This document shows, in pieces, positions 38,301 through 48,305 of a stretch of 60,586 nucleotides of DNA. This stretch comes from Phytophthora quininea (Eukaryota; Oomycota; Peronosporomycetes; Peronosporales; Peronosporaceae), in contig JAAVTG010000879.1 in NCBI GenBank assembly GCA_011947345.1, positions 1-60,586 on the forward strand. Direction: 5' to 3'. The notes below the pieces were generated by a model that was not told the DNA's origin, made no database searches, and saw only the letters and a list, made by a program, of their open reading frames with translations. Both the position numbers and the translations under genes were made by a program. Every line of letters starts with the position of its first letter. Positions within the stretch are counted from its first letter, which is position 1.

Positions 38301-41015
38301 GATATTCGCATAGCAATCATACATTACCCACGAGCAATTCTGAAATTGAGTGGCTTGTCGAAGACAATCGGATCGCGTTAGCTCATTTCGTAACAAGCCG
38401 CCGTCTCCGTGATCCGAGTTGTCGCCAGCAGAGATCATCGTCATTTCGAACCATAGACAGCCCACCATATGCAGCATTAGGGTGACGCCAAGAAGCAACG
38501 CAACAACTATGTGGAATTTGGAGCTGGTACCATAGACCTCGCATAGGTCTCCAAGAAGACTTGGTACCAAACGTATTCGCAGCAGACGCAAAAGGCGAAA
38601 CAATGAGGAAAACATCTGGACAGATTGATACGATAATAAATCAAGAATGACACCAACAGGAACCCAAGCCAGCAGATCGACATAAAAGCCACTGCTTTTG
38701 TACGCCGTGAAAATGAGATCTGGTCTTGTAACGCTCAACATGACGGTTGGATCTAACAACGCAAAGTACCGTGAGCGCAAAAGAAGATCGATCCCAAAGA
38801 AGATTTCCACAAGCAGAGTTATCCAGTTTCGTGTGTCACCCTCAGGTTTATCGTTGAACATGCGCTGCCCCACAGTCATTGAGATGAACACCGCAAAGTA
38901 CGACACTTCGAATGCGGAGTAGACACTCCCTATTAGTCGAATCGTATCCCATAAAACCCGAAAATCTGAGCCTGGCAGGGACCAATGTATCGTCTCACGA
39001 AGTTTGGGGTTCATTGGGCCATTACCACCTGTCGCCTTTGCATTTCTTCCGATGGATGTTCGACCCATTGACGTCCTCCCCACCGAGTTGGTCGCTTGAG
39101 AATTCCGACCGACGGAACTTTTGCTACGTTTGCTCCCCTCCCAACTGAACTTCTCCCTAAGGAGTTTCTACCGAATGAGGCTCTTGTATTTAACTGCTCA
39201 AAACCTTCCCGCAGCCCCAAGATTTTTTTAGTTTTTCGAAGCTGCATTGCGTACCGATCCAACATCCTGGCCATTCGTGTGCGGTTTTCTTTTCGCGGCC
39301 TGGATAGTACTCGGACAAGACATCGTCAAACTTTGGTTTTGTAAGAACATAGAGCTCGCAGAAGGTTTTAGCGATAGCCATTTGGCAGTACATCTCAGGG
39401 TAAAGCAAACAGCTTTCGGCGAAGAAATCCCCAGTCTGATATTCGTGAGGGTTTGCGCCGTTGAAAAGAGATAGCACCACCTGGCCAGAGATGACGAAGA
39501 ACATTTGTGCGTTCGATTTGGGCTCGATAACTTGGTCTCCAGGTGAATACACTCGGCGGACCATTGCAACCGCAAGGTCGTTAATCAATTCGGTCCGTTC
39601 CTTCATTAGAAAACACACTTGAGCGATACGATTCGCTCTCAGAGCTGCGATGACTTTTGCCTGTAAATGCTTTGGCATCATATCCAAAGCTTCTTCGCTG
39701 TCAAGACTGTGGTGGGTATTCCACAAGTAATTAAAATATGCGATGACTTGATCCTTTATCGGTCGCGGGATATCTTGTAAGCGCATATACTCCCGAGCAT
39801 TGTCCACGTGTGCGGAGTAGGCAGCATACCGAGCATTCCTAAAGCGAAAAAGAAAAAGAAAATTGGCGAGCACCGACGATCCAAACAGGGCTCCCATGAT
39901 CGTCACAATCACCGCATACATCGTCTCTGCGTTAGATACGGGAGTCACATCGTCATAACCGAGAAGTACTAGTGTTCTTGTCGCCCAATACAGTGTTCGG
40001 CCATATTTTCTTGGCACTGACGCGCCGAACAGTTGATCGCGAACCACCCAACTGGTCTCGATCGTTCTGTCACAAGCCTCCAGAGAAACACCACACTGTG
40101 CATTAGCGATCAGCATATAGCCACAAGCTGCCCAATGACACAAGCCAATGCAGGTAGCGATCCTTCTTGCCAGGCTGTCAATTCCGGTCGAACAGAGATG
40201 CTGGATCCACGAGCGGTCTGTGTACAGTTTTGCAATCCGACTAAGGTTACGTCGTAGTCGATACAAGCGGCACAGCTTTGTTACTCGAACCAGATGAAGA
40301 GCATTGTAAGCGCCCGAAGCGTAGGGCAATATTTCCATCGGAGCGATTGCAATCAATTCCAGCACAAACTCCACATTCCGCGCTGTCATATATTTTTGCT
40401 GTTCCGTGATGTCATCGTTTTCGTCGCTGGGTATACTGGATACAGGACTGATGGAAGAAATGGTCCAGTTGATTTTGCCAAGCAGCTCACCGACGGACGA
40501 CCTTCTCTTCGTAGCAAATCGATTCGAGTTGAGGCGATCGGTGTCGCTTGAAGCTTTGTTAGACCGTAAACTTGCAAATACCGAGAGCTGCGTAAACGCC
40601 TCCCTCCAAACTTGGTAGAACGTCAGGAAATCGACAACTCCAATGATATCGGCGACTGCGTCCAAGGCTGCAAACATGCTCAACTCCTCGGTCCATGGAC
40701 GACTCTCTTTCCAGCCGTTATTTGAATATGGATCGTAGTAAAAGGCGATGCGGAGCGGAACCGTAAAGAATGTGTAGATCACAGCGTACATGCTTAACGT
40801 CACACTGATAGTCTTCCTCGTGAGGGAAGGTAGTCGCTTGTAGGATCGGATAAGTGAGCCGATCACGCGGTCGTAGAGTTTGTGGCAAAAATGCTGTCTC
40901 CTTGCTGGCCGAGCTTTACTTAAAAGAACTGCGGTCGATGGTCCGCCGATGAGAACGGGGTGCTTTCATCGACCAAAAGTTGCCGAGGCCCCGGCTGGAT
41001 CTTACCTCTGGCCAT
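32276..41015 (-). CDS. Four-domain CNBD channel copy C (about 2,900 residues, about 7 frameshifts)
   Basis: This is the best-preserved copy. ATG at 41015 starts MARGKI. Domain I spans about 40850-39300, with S4 VRVTKLCRLYRLRR, filter LLGYDDVTP near 39955 and a CNBD with FFAESCLLYPEMYCQM. Domain II has S4 LFRLLRLLRIRL, filter GVGYGDIVAYS near 38198 and a diverged CNBD (GGDCYGVSEFLLKRP). Domain III has filter LLVGSREIVP near 36687 and CNBD FFGEIAFFLPNQRRLATV. Domain IV has filter LFYGDILSMN near 33777 and CNBD FFGELSLLYGISRLETC. One open frame (37905-37225) joins CNBD II to domain III, proving linkage. Frame changes fall near 40950, 39265, 39090, 37770, 37270, 36150 (one T lost from a T-run) and 34940. 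The I-II linker has repeats of GR-T/S. After about 32700 the frame runs into a coiled-coil-like tail absent from A and B, possibly the next gene. D ends 173 bases upstream in the same direction. Confidence 0.85.
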
Positions 41016-41188
41016 CGGGGACAAATCGAAAACCAAAAGCCTCGAAATGGACCCGTCCAGCGCGCACGGCCAAGCAGTTCCTTGGAGACAAAATAGTCTG
41101 CGGCAGGGAACGGGGTTTCAAAAACACCGACCATTTCGAGACACACTAAAACCACTTTTGAGCAGTTACTGTAGTTTAGCTGGTCGAA

Positions 41189-44100
41189 TCATTGTGGCGT
41201 GTTATGCTGGTGACCGACGAGATCGGCGATGGAACAGATCTTGGTCGGAAGTTTGCTGGCGTGGAAGTGTATCTGAAACCAGTGCGGTTGTTGGTGCGGA
41301 GAGATGGTGATTTTGCTTCGGGTGTTAAATGGGCGGTAGTTGCTGTCATGCGTACATTTTAAAAGTTGATCGGCGTAGCGTGTCGGCGACGCAGCGCCAT
41401 TCTTACTCTCGCTCGTACTCCCTGACATTCGAACAAATGATCCCATTCGTTGCAGTAGTCTCGGCCGACTTTCGGTTCTTGAAAGCGGCGAGTCAACATC
41501 ATTGGCAGAGCTCTTTCTGTTTGGTGTGTACGGTCGATTAGCTGCTAATTCTTGAGCTTGAAGGAGGTTAAAGCTCTTCTGTAGTTCTTTCACCGCATTC
41601 AATATCGCAACTTCTCGTTCCCCCACTCGACGTAAGCGTTCTTGCAGCGACAATTTTCCTTCCATTGGAGGCTGGACTTGGTCTGTTTGTGGAACATTTG
41701 TCAACGCTTGCGTCGTGTGGTCCAGCGGTGTGTTCATTTCTTCTTGCCTGTGCGGATTGGCGTTGGCTGAATTCACACTGTCTTTCTGCTTTACAGTTTT
41801 CTTATGTTCGGTTGTCCTCCTTCTGCTGTCTCGCTTTCGCCGTCGACGCTCGCGTAGCTCGATCAGCTGGTCCCGAATTCTACCATTGACGCCGAATTTT
41901 AAAGTCGTATCCTCCATTTCAACGTTGATAGCTGTGTAAATTCTCTCCGCCGCTTGTCGGGTGGTCAGTTCCGTTGGGATAATAGGTAAAGCTTCACCGG
42001 ATTTCGCAAGCTCTTCTGCAATCGCTTCAGGACTGTAAACGCTTCTCACCATTTCTAATAGTGGGCAACGAGTTTGACTAATCTCGTAGCACTGCATGAA
42101 CGAAGTTAGCATGTCCACGACAACACGATGGCGATCGCCTGGGTACCTTGCCAACACCGCCTGGAAGTTATCACGAGAGAGCACACACATCTCCACATGA
42201 GTGACCGCACGCACGTTTGCTGCTCGAGAATAATTCATGAGAAGCGCAAGATCACCAAAAGCTTGTCCTCGCGAAACTAGACTGATCAAACCTTTTGCAA
42301 AACGACGGCCAGCGTTGCTATAGTAGTAACGTCTTTGGTCAGCGTCAAGCTCGTAGGCCGATTGTCGGTAGCCATCAGCAACAGTACTAGCGCTTTTAAG
42401 CTCGAAGATCGGCGACGAGTTTTCATAATACTGTTTCGTCGGAAATTGCTGATTCCTCGTCCAGTGCTAACAGCATTGCTTTGAGCGAAGTCGCCCAGCA
42501 TAGAAGCAGTGACTCTTTCGAATCGATGAGCTTCACGGCTAACCTCACAATATCCACGGTTCACCATGTAAAACTCGTCGTCGACTTCGCCCTGCCGCAT
42601 GATAAAGTCGTCCGGCAGGTACACTCGAACATCAAGCCGCAGCATCAACTGCTTTTGGAAATCGGCGCTGCAATCTGCCCAGAATGGAATCTGCATCACA
42701 AGTTCCATGTATTTGAACAGCACCACCTCGAGACCTAGCGTGTGGGATAACTCCTTTGAAAACTGCACAATTTCACCATCAAGACACTCGTATTCATGCC
42801 ACAGATGTTCGTAGTATAGATGAATTCGTTCGCGTAATGAACTTGGCAGCTGAAGCTTCGCCGTCATGGCGATAACAGCCTCCATCTTGCGTTGGTAGTT
42901 CGTAGCGTTTGCATTAAAATTCGATACGAGGATTCCAACATGACCGAAAACCACGGCGAGCACGATCGATCCCAAAAGGGTCGACAACGAAGCGAAAAGT
43001 TCTGCCCGGCCGTGTTCGATCGCACACCTTGCCCCTGTAGGAGAAGTAGAGCCACATAAAAACCGGCAATATATTGATCTCGCCACGATCTCATTGAGCC
43101 ATCGTAATCGTCCGATTCTTCCAACAAAAGCGTCCAAATGCAAGCCATATAGTGCGCGATTGCTATGATTGTCATCACCATCGCACCAATCCGAAGGAGA
43201 TGTGAATAACGAGAGTAGAGCAGCCATGCCCAGAAACTGTGGACAGCACCCGATTCATTTATACGAGCGAGCCAAATTAGGCGCACGAAGCGACCAACGT
43301 ACACAAAGCGTTCAGCGCTTACGATATCGAGCACGAAACGTAGCCACGTATCACTAACACTTCCACTGCTTGGATAGTTCATGCGAACAATTAACGGAGC
43401 CGCAAGAATTGCATCCGACAAGAATCGTGTCTTTACGTAATGAAGCGCAATGTTTCCGTGGGAGTTCACGACAGAACCATTTTTCGTTACGTAGCTCGTG
43501 TGGAATGCGAAAAGTATGTCCAGACCCAAGATAATTCCAATGACGCCACTAACACGCGTGAATGGTGTTTCATTGGGGAATGCAAACCCCAACGGGAAGT
43601 AAAATATGTATATCGTTGTAGCCAAAAGAATCGTCAAGTATCGAGCCTTTACAATCCACGAAAAAGGTGACACAGGTGTAATAAGATGGCGAAATACCAG
43701 CTTGAGTTTCCCTCTCCATACGATATGGCGACGTTTGTCTTGGTAGATGCTGAAATTGCCAAGAAATTCATCACCAACCACAGGTGTGGATTGTGGTCTG
43801 TTCAAGTCTTGGGTATCTCTATCTTGTGATATGTAGTCGTTTGTCCTTCTGGGGTGGCACCAACTTCAGTCCCGTTCGAAGTTTGATCATCAGCAATAGC
43901 TTCCCTTGTTCAGTCTTGGTTTCTGAAAAATCAGTAAGGGACTGAGCCGACAATTGCCGAATCTGGAATCGAACCAGCATTTCTCATACGGACTCTCCAC
44001 TCGAGTCTGGGTTTGGTTTTTAGCGCCCAGATCATGTCGATTTCCAGAGATCAGCGAAGCCAGAGATTTTGTCGTGTAGGTTGGGCCCCGGCGCGTAGAA

Positions 44101-44327
44101 TTACGTCGCAATATTCTGGCACCATATCTTGGTGTATCGCTCGGACCTCTTTCGGGAATTGGAAACACCTCTCCAGAAACCGCTTGGGATGAATGACGTC
44201 GAACTATCACCTTGGAATTTCTTTTAAACGTTCCGTTGGGGGCATTAAAGGACTCAGGTTTTGCTACATCACCGGGAATGAGCGATGAAGCGACAAACCC
44301 GATCTCAGTCGTCCTAGTCTCTTCCAT
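41189..44327 (-). CDS. Single-domain CNBD channel D
   Basis: One channel domain with a long N-terminus and tail. The likely start ATG at 44327 (MEETRTTEIGF) opens a Ser/Arg-rich region with VRRHSS and LRRNSTRR, possible basophilic-kinase sites. S1-S4 lie at about 43690-43270 (WFLDIVSAERF-type S4 with R at FVRLIWLARI), then S5 and a pore region ALLLLQGQGVRSNTAGQN near 43010. S6, a C-linker (YYEHLWHEYECLDGEIVQF) and a CNBD with VYLPDDFIMRQGEVDDEFY and RGQAFGDLALLMNYSRAANV follow. The latter is the phosphate-binding cassette, with G-D-L and R-A-A. About 60-70 residues are inserted between the early CNBD strands and the cassette. A conserved coiled-coil tail (LQERLRRVGEREVAILN) ends at 41189. Frame changes fall near 43850, 43000 and 42400-42300. 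It is the paralogue of E and is divergently transcribed from it. Confidence 0.8.
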
Positions 44328-44457
44328 CTGAGTATCTGCGTTGAAAGCAATTCCTTGGCCAACAAAAAATATAATAATAGGAGAAGCAGATCCGTCGAAA
44401 CGGATGCGTCGCCTCACCACTACTTAAGATCTCGCCTTCACTTAGTGCGCCGTGCCA
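44328..44457. promoter_or_regulatory. Shared 130-bp divergent promoter region of channels D and E
   Basis: The proposed start codons of D (44327, minus) and E (44458, plus) are 130 bases apart, so both promoters and 5' untranslated regions must share or overlap this interval. An AT-rich core (AAAAAATATAATAATAGG, near 44366-44383) is the only clear feature. No oomycete initiator element was identified with confidence. If either gene starts further downstream the interval would be longer. Confidence 0.5.
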
Positions 44458-47400
44458 ATGGACGAAAATGGCAAGACCGAAGCAGGTGATGATGTTGCTG
44501 CACTCGATACAGTCGACCATGACAACCAAAGTTCAACTCTGAATGGCTCCGAAGGAACACCTTCTCTACACACTTCCTCTGCGACTGACATCCTCTCGCT
44601 ACCTTCGCTACGTAAAAGCCAAGCTCGAATTGCACGACGTCACTCCACAGCACCAGGATTGGTGTATCCAATTGCAGATCCAGCACAGTCTCTGGTTCGT
44701 GTGAAAAGGTCCCGGAGACGCAGTATCTCGTCCCGAGTGTTAAAGCGGAACTCCAGCATTCTTGCGCGGCGTTCACTTCGAGACGTCTCAAGCAAAACAG
44801 TTGAAGAGGAAAGTAGCACCATTCCTGAAAAAGTGTGTCCAATACTCCCGAACTTCCAAGCGAGTCTCCGTACGATGAAATGATGGTTCGTTTCCAGATC
44901 CGACAACTACAACGTACACCTTCTACCATCTCAAATGACCACCGCGCTACGGTTGCGTCCAGTCGAGGGTTGTTTGGTTCAACCCGTGGCGCAGTCGTCG
45001 ATACCAATGAAGGAACCGGCCTGACAGCTCGACACCAGTTGCATCAAAGACTATCGTCTCGCAATGTTAGCGATTACGCCAACTCTACCAACGATGTTGG
45101 CTCTCGGACTGCTAGTTTTCGAGGAGATAGCATTTTCACTGAAGCGCATCGACGGTTCGAAAGTGTCGCCAGTAGCGCTCAGCTCGACGAGCAATTTAAT
45201 CTTGCGTTTGGGGATCTGGATGACCCAGCTGATTCTCGGATACACTCTTGGCATCATCGGGTCATGCCGAAAGTACTCTTGTGGCAGCGAAAACTGTTCT
45301 GCCCGATCTCGCCGTACTCCCGCATTACTCGAGTTCGATATCTAGCTGTTTTGGTGGCCACCGTCACGTATGTGGTTTGGTTTCCGCTGGAACTCGCGTT
45401 TCCAATCCAGCATCAAATCTCCAACATCGATACTGTAGTGAGCATTATGTTGGGTGTTGATGTGGCGATCTCACTTCACACGGCTTATGTGACGAAAGAA
45501 GGAGCTCTCGTCGCTTCACATGGGCAAATCGCTTGGAACTACGTGAAAACACGTTTCGTCTTGGATGTACTACTAGCCGTGCCGCTACTTATACGTGTCG
45601 AAAACGATAGTAAGACTGGACAATGGCCACAAGTTGTGCTGGATGGGCTAAGTGTCGAGCGACTCGCTTACGTGGCCCAATTCGCACGCATGGTGTGGCT
45701 GGTTCGCGTGAATCAAAGAGGCCGCACTAACATCTGGGCGTGGCTGCTTTACTCTCGATACTCGCACTTGCTTCGAATCGCTGGAACTGTGGTCATTTTG
45801 ATCGCCATCGCTCACTATATCGGCTGCATCTGGACGCTGCTTCTAACGGAGGGTAACAAAGTTGTTGTCCCAAACATGCCGTGGCACGATCGATACTACG
45901 CAAGTTTCTATGCCGCACTGTTATTGCTTCAAGGTGAGGGGTGCCGACCGACACTGCTGCTCAAAATCTGTTTGCTTCGTTGTCGGCGCTCTTGGGCTCC
46001 ATCGTACTAGCTGTGGTGTTCGGGCACGTCGCCATGTTGGTATCTGATTTCAACGCAAACTTCACCAATTATCAGCGCAAAATGGAGGCCGTAATTGCCA
46101 TGACTGCGAAACTCCAACTCCCAACATCTCTGCGCGAACGCGTCCACCAATACTACGAGCATCTGTGGCACGAATACGAGTGTCTAGACGGCGAGATTGT
46201 ACAATTTTCCAAACAGCTCTCGCACACACTAGCGCTTGAGGTGGTCCTGTTTAAATACATGGAGCTGGTGATGCACATTCCATTCTGGACAGACTCGACT
46301 CCTGACTTCCAGAAACAGTTGATGTTGGGGCTTGATGTTCGAGTATACCTGCCAGACGACTTTATCGTGCGGCAGGGCGAAGTCGACGACGAGTTTTACA
46401 TGGTGAACCGTGGATACTGCGAGCTCAGTCGCGAAGGTCACCGATTTGAGCGAGTCACCACAACGATGATGAGATCAGAGCACACGGGTAATAACGGTGG
46501 AGTTGGAGCACGTCGACGCACTGCGACGCATGTTGCACAAATGGATAGTGGTCACTGGCAAAGTGTCTACGAGCTGGACGCAGCGCAACGGCGATACTAC
46601 AGCCGAGTCGCTCGAAAAGGTTCAAAGTATCACGAGAGCTTGGTCACACGAGGCCAGGCATTCGGCGATCTCGCTCTTCTCATGAGTTATCAACGCGCAG
46701 CCAATGTTCGAGCCATCACCCACGTCGAAATGTGCGTGCTATCCCGGGAGAGTTTCCAGGCCGTGATTGCACGATATCCAGACGACCGGCATCACGTGGT
46801 GGTGGAAATGCTCACATCGTACATGCAGAGTTATGAGTTGGCTCAGTTGCGCTGTCCAATGTTGGAGCTCGTGCGGGATATCTACAGTCCCGAAAATATA
46901 GCAGAGGCGTGTGCTAAGGCTGGCGGTGTCCCTCCCTTGCTCCCTCCAACTTTTACAGCTCGGCAAGCAGCTGAACGAATTTACACGGCAATCAATGTCG
47001 AGATGGAAGATACGTCACTTAAATTTGGCGTTGGCGTCCATGTCCGAGAACAATTCGATTGCGGGAGCGTCGGCGGCAAAAGAACAATCAAAGGCAGTCT
47101 GAGAAAGCTACTTCGACTGACCCCACCGACGCTTCCACGACGCCACAAAACAAGAATATTCAAAGCGGGTACCGGTCTGACAGTGATTATCGTTTCCAGA
47201 ATGAAAGAAGTGGTGGTGTACACGCAGCTTCTGAGGCGATATGCAACGTACCACAACCACCAAGCGTTAAAATTCCTCCGGATCATCAAACCCCATCACA
47301 AATTCCGCAACAATTAACCTGGCAAGCACGCCTGAAGCAAGTAGAAGAACGAGAGGTCGCGATTTTACGTATGGCCCAGGAATTGCACTGCAACTTGAAA

Positions 47401-48190
47401 ATACTCCAATCTCGACGATCTTGTCAAACAACTGCGAGAGGCCCGTTCTGTTGCTGGTGCTGATACGACAATTCAAACAGAATCACTGATGGCCCTTTCC
47501 TCTGGCAGCAATTCGGAGATCAATCTCTCACTTGGAGAAAAACATGTGGCTACTTGAACCATTCGTGGCCCCAGGAAATATTGAAACCCGTGATCGGAGT
47601 GTTTCTCCAAAGCAAGAAATTGAACGCCATCCGCGCCACTTGATGAAAGCTTCGACACCGATCACCATGGGACTTGAGTCCTCCAAACCACGGACAGGCC
47701 CATCCACACCTGGATACTCTCGACGTGGTATTTTCGAGCGCCGGAGAAGCCAGTCGCTACGATCGTTAGATCCTTCCTTCCATGGGCGAACGGCTGCAGC
47801 TTCAGCGGCTCCCAGCGAGTCCCAGCGACGAAAATTATTCCAGCGTACAGTTAGCCACAAGGTTCTGCAGCAAGCGCCAGCACCGCGTGCAAGTATCGGC
47901 TCTCTTCCAGCATCCGCGATCCCCAACGAGCCCTTGCGACGGAATTTTTCCGGCGTACTCATAGTCAAAAATCGTTTTATAGAGCCTCCGACACGGTGAC
48001 GACAGCTCCAGCTCCGAGAGCAAGCATCGGTTCCAACGCCGACATCTTCCATCGGATGGCTGCTTTTGTGACGGATACGAGCTCCACATCACAAAAGCAG
48101 TCCCCCACCCGCTATGCAGACGCGCTCTTCAACCAACGCTCCAAGCAGGGCAAAGACGACCTCCAAGAAAGCGACACCACACTCGCGTAA
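44458..48190 (+). CDS. Single-domain CNBD channel E
   Basis: The ATG at 44458 starts MDENGKTEAGDD. The N-terminus is Ser/Arg-rich (IARRHSTAPG; LKRNSSILARRSLRD). S1 (VRYLAVLVATVTYVVWF) begins near 45335, an S4-like segment (LAYVAQFARMVWLVR) is near 45665-45710, and the pore region ALLLLQGEGVPTDTAAQN lies at 45915-45970, where one G is missing from a G-run. S6, a C-linker and a CNBD follow, with VYLPDDFIVRQGEVDDEFY, a long insert, and RGQAFGDLALLMSYQRAANV (about 46650-46710). Thereafter come RQAAERIYTAINVEMED and the coiled coil QARLKQVEEREVAILRM. The tail has two copies of APAPRASIGS and ends SPTRYADALF, matching D's ASPTRYADQLL. Frames change near 44860, 45940, 47040, 47450-47530 and 47995. 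Around 1,240 residues in all. Confidence 0.82.
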
Positions 48191-48236
48191 CCTACATAAC
48201 ACTAAAAAAATCCTACAGCAAAACAAAAACACATAA

Positions 48237-48242
48237 AATAAA
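48237..48242 (+). terminator. AATAAA polyadenylation signal downstream of channel E
   Basis: AATAAA lies 47 bases after the stop codon of E in an A-rich 3' region, ahead of the convergent methyltransferase gene whose stop is at 48306. Confidence 0.5.
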
Positions 48243-48305
48243 GCTCTCTGCAAGCAGCGAGGTCCGTATATATTAACGGAACGATCATCCCGTCCACGGC
48301 CAGCC

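Noticed and set aside
45930..45945. AAGGTGAGG at the pore of channel E looks like a splice donor
   Set aside because: There is no room for an intron: the conserved pore text continues at once in the next frame, and a single missing G explains it.
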